Assembly (NCBI GenBank): GCA_937899435.1
Contig: CALBQG010000019.1
Span: forward strand, 1 to 5,847
Reading direction: 5' to 3'
DNA: 5,847 bases
Origin: UBA11540 sp003445125
Lineage (GTDB): Bacteria; Bacillota; Clostridia; Oscillospirales; Ruminococcaceae
The notes below the pieces were generated by a model, which was not told the DNA's origin, made no database searches, and worked only from the letters and a program-made list of their open reading frames with translations. The translations under genes and the position numbers were made by a program. Below are positions 1-5,378 of this stretch, piece after piece. Position 1 is the stretch's first letter. Each line of letters starts with the position of its first letter.

Positions 1-109
1 TCTTGTTTTCTCTGAAAATAAGTTGCGTCAAATTCGCGTCAAAAGGCGATTTTGACAGCATCGAAATCCGCAAAATCCTTGTATTTCAAGGCTTTTCAGG
101 CTTCCGCAA
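1..109. other. Non-coding stretch past the guaA 3' end
   Basis: No convincing gene lies here. The one open frame running through it continues into guaA antisense and has no ribosome site. It contains a direct repeat GCGTCAAA at 25-32 and 36-43. The second copy overlaps a perfect 7-bp inverted repeat (GTCAAAA 38-44, TTTTGAC 50-56, loop GGCGA). No T-run follows the inverted repeat on either strand, so it is not a typical terminator. Confidence 0.5.
72..96 (-). terminator. Possible weak terminator hairpin downstream of guaA
   Basis: A 5-bp perfect stem (CCTTG at 77-81, CAAGG at 87-91, 5-base loop) begins 19 bases past the guaA stop. On the minus strand it is followed by ATTTT, and on the plus strand by CTTTT, so it could work weakly in either direction. 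The stem is short and not GC-rich. It is the best terminator-like element in the 109 bases after guaA, but transcription may simply continue past the window edge. Confidence 0.25.
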
Positions 110-1642
110 TCATTCCCACTCAATGGTGGCCGGGGGCTTGGAGGTGATATCATACACAATGCGGTTGATATGTTTTACCTCGTTGACAATGCGAACCGAG
201 GCACGATCCAGAATCTCGTACGGAATCTTCGCCCAATCGGCGGTCATGAAATCCGTCGTGGTGACGGCGCGCAGTGCCAATGTATAATCATACGTGCGTT
301 CGTCGCCCATCACGCCCACCGAGCGCATGGAGGTCAGCACGGCAAAATACTGATTCACCTGACGGTCGTAGCCTGCTTTGGCAATCTCGTCGCGGAAAAT
401 GAAATCGGCATCGCGCAGAAGATCCAGTTTTTCTTTGGTAATTTCACCGATCACGCGGATCGCCAAACCTGGACCCGGGAACGGCTGACGGTTAACCAGA
501 TAGTCCGGCAAGCCCAGCTCGCGTCCCAACTGCCGTACCTCATCCTTGAACAGCAGGCGCAGCGGTTCGATGATTTCCTTGAAATCCACATAATCCGGCA
601 AGCCGCCCACATTGTGGTGACTCTTGATTACCGCCGCATTTCCTGCGCCGGACTCAATCACGTCGGGATAAATCGTGCCTTGCGCCAAAAAGTCCACGGC
701 ACCGATTTTCTTGGCTTCCCGCTCAAACGCGCGGATGAATTCCTCGCCGATAATCTTGCGCTTTCTTTCCGGTTCGCTGACGCCCTTCAGCTTCTCCAAA
801 AAGATGTCCTCGGCATTGACGCGGACAAAATTGATATCCTTGTCCGAAAACGCCTGCTCCACTTCGTCGCCTTCGTTTTTGCGCATCAGACCGTGATCCA
901 CAAAAATGCAGGTCAGTTTATTGCCGACCGCTTTGGACAGCAATGCCGCTACCACGGAGCTGTCCACGCCGCCGGAAAGCGCCAGCAGCACTTTTCCGTC
1001 GCCAATCTTTTGACGGGCTTGTTCGATTGCCGTTTTCGCATAGGACTGCATCGTCCAGTCACCGGTGCAGCCGCAGACATGATAGAGGAAATTTTTGAGA
1101 ATCTGTGTACCGCTTTCGGTATGGCAGACTTCGGGATGAAACTGCACCCCGTACATTTTCTTTTCCTCGTTCTGCATTGCGGCAACCGCGCAGGTCGCCG
1201 TATGTGCCACGGACACAAAGCCTTCCGGCATACGGGAAATCTGGTTGGTATGGCTCATCCAGCACTGTGCCGACTGCGGCATTTCATGAAACAGCACCGA
1301 ATTTGTATCGTACTCAATCTGCGTTCTTCCGTATTCACGGACGGGTGCTTTGAACACATCACCGCCGAACGCCACCGACATCATCTGGATGCCGTAGCAA
1401 ATTCCGAGAATCGGAATCCCGAGATGAAAAATTTCCGGATCGCACTTGGGTGCGTCCTCGGCAAAAACATCCGCGGGGCCGCCGGTGAAAATAATGCCCG
1501 CAGGATTCATCTCACGCACTTTCTCTGCGGAAATCGAAAAAGGGTGCACTTCACAGTAGACATGACATTCACGAACACGGCGCGCAATCAGCTGATTATA
1601 CTGCCCGCCGAAGTCGAGAACCAAAACAGTTTGATGATTCAT
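110..1642 (-). CDS. guaA: GMP synthase (glutamine-hydrolysing)
   Basis: This enzyme converts XMP to GMP using ATP and glutamine-derived ammonia, the last step of guanine nucleotide synthesis in the cytosol. The 510-residue product is full length for the family. An N-terminal class I glutamine amidotransferase domain (about 4-190) has the nucleophile in GICYG (Cys82) and the rest of the triad in FHPE (His169, Glu171). The ATP-pyrophosphatase domain has the P-loop SGGVDSS (223-229). The C-terminal dimerisation domain (about 390-510) ends in the characteristic IEWE. I chose the ATG at 1642 because the protein then begins MNHQTVLVLDFGGQYNQLIA, as family members do. A TTG two codons upstream (1648) is in frame but sits only 4 bases from the purine-rich stretch. 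The gene is read from its own promoter at 1677-1705. No residue essential to the family appears missing. Confidence 0.98.
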   Translation of the reverse strand: MNHQTVLVLDFGGQYNQLIARRVRECHVYCEVHPFSISAEKVREMNPAGIIFTGGPADVFAEDAPKCDPEIFHLGIPILGICYGIQMMSVAFGGDVFKAPVREYGRTQIEYDTNSVLFHEMPQSAQCWMSHTNQISRMPEGFVSVAHTATCAVAAMQNEEKKMYGVQFHPEVCHTESGTQILKNFLYHVCGCTGDWTMQSYAKTAIEQARQKIGDGKVLLALSGGVDSSVVAALLSKAVGNKLTCIFVDHGLMRKNEGDEVEQAFSDKDINFVRVNAEDIFLEKLKGVSEPERKRKIIGEEFIRAFEREAKKIGAVDFLAQGTIYPDVIESGAGNAAVIKSHHNVGGLPDYVDFKEIIEPLRLLFKDEVRQLGRELGLPDYLVNRQPFPGPGLAIRVIGEITKEKLDLLRDADFIFRDEIAKAGYDRQVNQYFAVLTSMRSVGVMGDERTYDYTLALRAVTTTDFMTADWAKIPYEILDRASVRIVNEVKHINRIVYDITSKPPATIEWE

Positions 1643-1652
1643 AAGCAACCGA

Positions 1653-1660
1653 CTTTCTTT
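1653..1660 (-). promoter_or_regulatory. Weak ribosome-binding site of guaA
   Basis: Read on the minus strand the sequence is AAAGAAAG, the only purine-rich stretch before guaA. It lies 10 bases from the ATG at 1642 and 4 bases from the in-frame TTG at 1648. The spacing favours the ATG slightly. It lacks the GGAGG core seen before the lipoprotein, flavin reductase and SPFH genes, so initiation may be comparatively weak. Confidence 0.45.
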
Positions 1661-1676
1661 TTAGATTAACACTGTT

Positions 1677-1705
1677 ATTATCTCATTTTTCCTCAGAAAA
1701 AGCAA
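1677..1705 (-). promoter_or_regulatory. Promoter of guaA (extended -10)
   Basis: On the minus strand, TTGCTT (1700-1705) is followed after exactly 17 bases by GATAAT (1677-1682). The bases just upstream of the -10 are TGA, giving a TGn extended -10. The predicted start of transcription near 1670 leaves a leader of only about 28 bases, too short for a purine riboswitch or an attenuator. The element is embedded in an inverted repeat (TTATCTC 1678-1684 with GAGATAA 1706-1712), and an 11-base palindrome lies over the predicted start. Confidence 0.65.
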
Positions 1706-1735
1706 GAGATAAACACAAAATTCCGACAAAAAACC

Positions 1736-3847
1736 TCATTTTGTAACCGGTTCATAAGCACCCAGCCGCGACATACCGAATTGAGCGGAAAATACAATCA
1801 GCTCCCGATCCTGTGTCAGGAACATATCCAACGGCTGTACACCGCCGGAAAACACAGAAAACAGCTCGTTGTCCGCCGCCGCAAACGAAACGACCGACCA
1901 ATCCTTTCCGCCGTTTTCGGAGACGATGACCGAACAATGGTCAATATATCCGTCGCCTTTACCGCCGACATATACAACATCGGGATATGCGGGATCCACC
2001 TCGACAAGCAGCACATTGTTTTCCCCAAACTGATTTTTCACAAGCGAAGCCGTAATGTCCTCCACGCTTCCGTCCGAGAGCGAAACAGTGAGCAGACGGT
2101 CGCCGACCGCCGCGTAAAGGATTTTTCGGCTGTAATCGTAAGAAAGACTTCCCGCCATCTCGCCGATATCCGCAATGCGATTCCAGTTTTTCCCGTGGTT
2201 ATAGGACACGACCAGCGTCGTTTTATACACGCCAAACAGCTCGTTGGGAGATACGGGATTATGCGCCAGCACGCAGTGGCACAGTTCCATTTCTTTCCAG
2301 CTTTTTCCGCCGTCCTCGCTGCGCATATTCGACGCAAAAAGAATGTTCGTATCCGTGGGATCGGCGTACATTTTGGCATAAGGCAGACAGCCGTACACAC
2401 CGATCGGGTCGAACGTCTCTCCGGCGTTTTTGGAGATGCGGATCTCATATTGCCGATTGACCGTATCATACATCAATGCAATCAATCGGGAACGGCTGCA
2501 GGGATAAACGCTTTTCAGTTCCATGTTTTCGTCCCCTTGTATGCGGAGGTCCCACAGCTTTCCGCCATCGGTGGAAAAAGCCAATGTTTTTCCGTCAACG
2601 GCAAATGCCATAAGATCGGTGTTTTGAATATTGACGCCGACGGGACCTTCCATAGAGAAGCTGCCGTCGCCGTTTCCGCTCCAGGCAAAGGACGCGCCGC
2701 CGTCCGTGCTTCTGAACACGGCGTTATAAATGATCGCATAGACCGTTGATTCACCGTCCCAGCAAAACATCGTTTTTCCGGCATTGTCGGAAAGGCGGAA
2801 GGCGCTGTCTTCCACCGTACAGGTTCCCCAGGAAAAACCGCCATCTTCGGAACGGAAAATTGCCAGTTTCCCCTTTCCGTCCATAAAATAAGTCAGAAAT
2901 TCCTGCGGATCATACGGGGAGACAAACAGCTTCACCGCGTCAGCATCCGGCATCATAGCAGTTTCTTCCTCAAAAGACATTCCGCTGTCGGTGCTTTTGT
3001 AAATTTTTGCATCGTGCACCAACAACACCGTATCGGAAGCCGCTTTGGAGATACCGATGGCGTCGCATTTTCCTTCAAAAAGGCTGTCAAAAGCAAAGCC
3101 GCGGTTGATGCTGCGGTAAAAGCCGTAATCATCCGCAACATACACGTATCCCTTGGTCGGATGCACGGCAACGGACGCGTTTTTGGCAATTTCACCGGTC
3201 ACACGAAACGTCTTTCCGGAATCTTCCGTCAGCAGCAGAAGGTTTTGCTGGGCATCCTCGGTCAGACTGATGCCGCTGATATACGCCACCGCGCTTCGCT
3301 TGGTATCTGCGCGATAGCTGGAAGGATCAAACACAATGGAAATCTCCGCACCCTCCACGGGCGTCACGGAAGCCTCTGTCCGTGTCCACGACATCCCGCC
3401 GTTTTCCGAACGGTAGATTCCTCCGCCCTTTCCGGTGCTTACCGCAAGAACAAAATCGCCGTTATTCGGATCAATTGCCAGCGCCTCCACGCCGAGCGCG
3501 TCCAATCCGTCAAACCGACCGATCCAGAGATCTTCCTCGCTCCCACGGCGCAGGATTCCCGCGTCACGCGTGCCGACAAGCATAGCGCCGCCCGGGAAAA
3601 CCGACAGCGCGGTCTTTTGGTTGTCGCCCGTCGCGGCGACGATTCCCTGCTTGCGCATTGCCGAAGTCGTCAGATACAGCGGAACCCAGCTGAGCGCATT
3701 GTTTCCGTCATACTCCGGATATCCGATAATTCCTTTGTCCGAGCTTTCGGAGGGTTTGGGGTCGATCACCGGCGTGGTGGGTGTGCAGGCAGCCGTGCAA
3801 AAGCAAACTGCCGCCAGAAGTGCCGCAAGCACCCGCATTTTTTTCAT
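1736..3847 (-). CDS. Secreted lipoprotein with Asp-box beta-propeller (GH74/sortilin-like)
   Basis: The 703-residue product begins with a lipoprotein signal: KKMR, a hydrophobic stretch to about residue 19, then TAAC with Cys21 as the likely lipidated residue. A Thr/Pro/Ser/Asp linker (22-40) follows, so it should be tethered outside the membrane. The mature part has eleven Asp-box-type motifs (S-x-[DN]-x-G-x-x-[WF]) starting at 147, 207, 246, 285, 333, 380, 425, 472, 510, 548 and 643. That spacing marks beta-propeller blades. The TRDAGILR stretch (93-100), followed by LGVEALAIDPNNG (118-130), recalls the start of GH74 xyloglucanases, where a TDxGG-like Asp is catalytic (Asp95 here). The loop between about 390 and 424, where I would expect the second GH74 acid, looks short and lacks it. 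Enzyme activity is therefore doubtful and glycan or protein binding is equally possible. Nine cysteines including Cys21, with C-H-C at 523-525, are notable for an exported protein. ATG 3847 has a good ribosome site (GGAGG, 6 bases away). The specific function is unknown. Confidence 0.88.
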   Translation of the reverse strand: MKKMRVLAALLAAVCFCTAACTPTTPVIDPKPSESSDKGIIGYPEYDGNNALSWVPLYLTTSAMRKQGIVAATGDNQKTALSVFPGGAMLVGTRDAGILRRGSEEDLWIGRFDGLDALGVEALAIDPNNGDFVLAVSTGKGGGIYRSENGGMSWTRTEASVTPVEGAEISIVFDPSSYRADTKRSAVAYISGISLTEDAQQNLLLLTEDSGKTFRVTGEIAKNASVAVHPTKGYVYVADDYGFYRSINRGFAFDSLFEGKCDAIGISKAASDTVLLVHDAKIYKSTDSGMSFEEETAMMPDADAVKLFVSPYDPQEFLTYFMDGKGKLAIFRSEDGGFSWGTCTVEDSAFRLSDNAGKTMFCWDGESTVYAIIYNAVFRSTDGGASFAWSGNGDGSFSMEGPVGVNIQNTDLMAFAVDGKTLAFSTDGGKLWDLRIQGDENMELKSVYPCSRSRLIALMYDTVNRQYEIRISKNAGETFDPIGVYGCLPYAKMYADPTDTNILFASNMRSEDGGKSWKEMELCHCVLAHNPVSPNELFGVYKTTLVVSYNHGKNWNRIADIGEMAGSLSYDYSRKILYAAVGDRLLTVSLSDGSVEDITASLVKNQFGENNVLLVEVDPAYPDVVYVGGKGDGYIDHCSVIVSENGGKDWSVVSFAAADNELFSVFSGGVQPLDMFLTQDRELIVFSAQFGMSRLGAYEPVTK

Positions 3848-3853
3848 ACAATC

Positions 3854-3858
3854 CCTCC
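3854..3858 (-). promoter_or_regulatory. Ribosome-binding site of the lipoprotein gene
   Basis: GGAGG on the minus strand lies 6 bases upstream of the ATG at 3845-3847. It fixes that start, which also gives the complete signal peptide. Confidence 0.8.
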
Positions 3859-3883
3859 GTCACAAATTTTTTCTCCATCTACT

Positions 3884-3911
3884 ATTATAGTACAAACGGA
3901 CGTAATTTCAA
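3884..3911 (-). promoter_or_regulatory. Promoter of the lipoprotein gene
   Basis: On the minus strand, TTGAAA (3906-3911) and a perfect TATAAT (3884-3889) are separated by 16 bases. The predicted transcript begins near 3877, leaving a leader of about 30 bases with the GGAGG ribosome site. It is divergent from the plus-strand promoter at 3929-3957; the two -35 boxes are only 17 bases apart, so one bound regulator could affect both. Confidence 0.65.
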
Positions 3912-3928
3912 TAGCAAATTCCCGCCGC

Positions 3929-3957
3929 TTTACAAAAATCGAGAAATATGGTACAAT
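3929..3957 (+). promoter_or_regulatory. Promoter of the flavin reductase-SPFH operon (extended -10)
   Basis: TTTACA (3929-3934) and TACAAT (3952-3957) are 17 bases apart, with TGG directly before the -10 (extended -10). The predicted transcription start near 3963-3965 falls on the first bases of the ribosome site AGGAGG (3964-3969), so the leader would be only about 10 bases long. Confidence 0.6.
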
Positions 3958-3963
3958 ACCGAC

Positions 3964-3969
3964 AGGAGG
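3964..3969 (+). promoter_or_regulatory. Ribosome-binding site at the extreme 5' end of the operon transcript
   Basis: A full AGGAGG stands 4 bases from the ATG at 3974, a slightly tight spacing. It decides the start: the same frame is open for about 960 bases further upstream, but that part is antisense to the lipoprotein gene and is not coding. The site begins about 7 bases after the -10 box, so it would sit at the very tip of the mRNA. Confidence 0.7.
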
Positions 3970-3973
3970 ATCT

Positions 3974-4492
3974 ATGGATTTTCGCGAAATTTCACCGAAG
4001 CAGCTCACCGATAATCTGTTTGAAAAAATTTCGGACGCCTGGTTTTTGATCGGCGTGGGCGAAGAAGGTCACGCCAACTGCATGACGGCAAGTTGGGGCA
4101 TGGCGGGGGTTCTGTGGAACCGCCCGATGTTTACGGCGTTTATCCGACCGCAGCGGTACACCATGAGTTTGATTTCAACGCACCCCGCAGCGGCGTTTTC
4201 CTTTCTTCCGGAGACGTTCCGTCCGGTGCTCTCGCGCATGGGAAATATCAGCGGAAGAGACACCGACAAAATTGCCGACAGCGGACTGTCGCCCGTATAT
4301 CGGGACTGTGCGGTGTATTTTCGTGAAGCCGATCTGGTCATCCTCGGAGAAAAAAGATATCTGCATCCGATGACAGAAAAGGAATTTTTGTCGTCGGAAA
4401 GCGTGAAACGGTATTATCCCGCGCGTGATTTTCATGTGGCTGTCACCTATGAGATCACGGCGGTTTTAAAAAAGGAGAACCAAAATGAGTAA
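3974..4492 (+). CDS. Flavin reductase-like FMN-binding split-barrel protein
   Basis: The 172-residue product looks like a flavin reductase/flavoredoxin-type protein, which binds FMN in a split barrel and passes electrons from NAD(P)H or a partner to flavin or an acceptor. The visible signature is HANCMTASWGMAG (33-45), matching the N-x-M-T-x-S-W-G flavin-contact segment, followed by NRPMF (49-53), RPQRYT (58-63) and the GNISGRDTDK stretch (90-99). The length is usual for the single-domain family. No signal peptide or membrane segment is seen, so it is cytosolic. Its last 8 bases overlap the start of the SPFH gene, and that gene's ribosome site lies inside its 3' end, so the two are probably co-transcribed and translationally coupled. 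The true substrate is unknown; such proteins in anaerobes are often annotated only by domain. Confidence 0.9.
   Translation: MDFREISPKQLTDNLFEKISDAWFLIGVGEEGHANCMTASWGMAGVLWNRPMFTAFIRPQRYTMSLISTHPAAAFSFLPETFRPVLSRMGNISGRDTDKIADSGLSPVYRDCAVYFREADLVILGEKRYLHPMTEKEFLSSESVKRYYPARDFHVAVTYEITAVLKKENQNE
4473..4477 (+). promoter_or_regulatory. Ribosome-binding site of the SPFH gene, inside the preceding gene
   Basis: AGGAG lies 7 bases before the ATG at 4485 and within the last codons of the flavin reductase gene. With the 8-base overlap of the two frames this indicates coupled translation. Confidence 0.75.
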
Positions 4493-5312
4493 AAAAGTCA
4501 AACTGCTGCTGATCCCCATCCTTCTTGTGTTGGTCATCATCATCATTTCCCTGTCCTTTGTGACGATTCCCGAAGGATATATCGGACTGCGGTATCAGTT
4601 CGGAAAGATCGTGGACGTTAACACCGAGGCGGGACTGCATTTCAAAGTGCCGTTTGTGGAGACCGTGACCCTGGTGGACATTCGCGAGCAGGTGCTTCCG
4701 CTGACGACCACCGCCTACACCAGCGACACGCAAACCGTCGAAGCGGTGGAATTGAAGGTCAATTATGTGGTTTCCAAAAGCAGCGCCGCGGAAATTCAGC
4801 GCACCGTGGGTATTGCCAATGTCGCCGACAAACTGATTCTCCCGCGCGCCAACGCGATTCTGAAGAACGAAATCGGTCATTACCGTGCCGAAAACCTCAT
4901 CCAGAGCCGCAATGCCGTGCAGGAGCAGGTGGAAAAACTGCTCAGCGACGAATTGTCCGCCTACGGTGTGCAGATCATTTCCCTTTCCATTGTCAACATC
5001 GATTTTGACGATTCCTTTGAAGAAGCGGTCCGCGCCAAAGTCGTGGCGGAGCAGGACGCGCTGAAAGCACAGAACAAGACCAAGGAAAAGGAAGAACAGG
5101 CGAAGCAGACCGTCATCGAAGCGCAGGCGCAGGCAGACAGCAACAAGCTGATCGCCGATTCCGAAGCCTACGCCATCCGTGCGGTGCAGGAAGCACTGGC
5201 GCAGAATCCGCAGTACATCGAATGGGAAAAGATCAAGAAATGGGACGGAAAACTCCCGCAGGCAGTGGGAAATGAAGTCAATCCGTTCTTTGCCCTTGAT
5301 TCTGCCGAATAA
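4485..5312 (+). CDS. SPFH/prohibitin-family membrane protein
   Basis: The 275-residue product has a short basic N-terminus (MSKKVK) and one hydrophobic helix (about 7-25). The band-7/SPFH domain follows (about 26-185), starting with the typical VTIPEGYIGLRYQFGK and including AGLHFKVPFVETV. Then comes a charged, Ala/Glu/Lys/Gln-rich helix likely to form a coiled coil (about 180-235) and a prohibitin-type tail with EWEKIKKWDGKLP (246-258). SPFH proteins form large ring or cage assemblies on membranes, often around membrane proteases or in lipid microdomains. The N-terminal anchor without a cleavage site fits this. No FtsH-type protease, NfeD partner or second SPFH gene lies beside it, so it is not a clear HflK/HflC or floT/nfeD locus. 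It is coupled to the flavin reductase gene and followed 17 bases after its stop by a strong terminator. The family assignment is firm; the cellular role is open. Confidence 0.94.
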   Translation: MSKKVKLLLIPILLVLVIIIISLSFVTIPEGYIGLRYQFGKIVDVNTEAGLHFKVPFVETVTLVDIREQVLPLTTTAYTSDTQTVEAVELKVNYVVSKSSAAEIQRTVGIANVADKLILPRANAILKNEIGHYRAENLIQSRNAVQEQVEKLLSDELSAYGVQIISLSIVNIDFDDSFEEAVRAKVVAEQDALKAQNKTKEKEEQAKQTVIEAQAQADSNKLIADSEAYAIRAVQEALAQNPQYIEWEKIKKWDGKLPQAVGNEVNPFFALDSAE

Positions 5313-5329
5313 GCATCTCGGACGTTTGT

Positions 5330-5362
5330 GCGGGCGCGGGCTTTCGCCCGCGCCCGCTTTTT
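5330..5362 (+). terminator. Strong rho-independent terminator after the SPFH gene
   Basis: A perfect 12-bp, wholly G/C stem (5330-5341 pairing with 5346-5357) closes a 4-base TTTC loop and is followed by TTTTT (5358-5362). It starts 17 bases after the SPFH stop codon. The ribosome site of the next gene starts only about 3 bases past the T-run, so there is no room for a new promoter between the terminator and that gene. Confidence 0.93.
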
Positions 5363-5365
5363 CGG

Positions 5366-5373
5366 AAAGGAAG
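5366..5373 (+). promoter_or_regulatory. Ribosome-binding site of the DUF2726 gene
   Basis: AAAGGAAG, with AGGA at 5368-5371, lies 7 bases from the ATG at 5379. It follows the terminator T-run almost directly and supports this start, which also gives a complete N-terminal membrane helix. Confidence 0.65.
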
Positions 5374-5378
5374 TCTGT

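Noticed and set aside
170..1669. A 499-residue open frame antisense to guaA on the plus strand.
   Set aside because: It mirrors guaA codon by codon, has no ribosome site or recognisable domain, and is explained by guaA codon use avoiding reverse-strand stops.
1643..1735. Guanine or other purine riboswitch upstream of guaA.
   Set aside because: The predicted leader is only about 28 bases, and the rest of the gap is promoter. There is no space or pattern for the aptamer.
1736..3847. Tandem repeat or CRISPR-like signal suggested by recurring TTTTCC / CCGCC words in the lipoprotein gene.
   Set aside because: The recurring words come from the Asp-box protein motifs (Gly-Gly, Lys/Ser, Trp codons) and are irregularly spaced, with diverged DNA between them.
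3014..3973. A long upstream extension of the flavin reductase frame through the lipoprotein gene region.
   Set aside because: It is antisense to clear lipoprotein coding sequence. The promoter and AGGAGG directly before the ATG at 3974 mark the real start, and the protein from there has normal family length.
4485..5312. HflC/HflK or flotillin (floA/floT) assignment for the SPFH gene.
   Set aside because: The length and the KWDGKLP tail fit the prohibitin-like group. There is no adjacent second SPFH gene, FtsH or NfeD gene, and the long Ala-Glu repeats of flotillins are missing.
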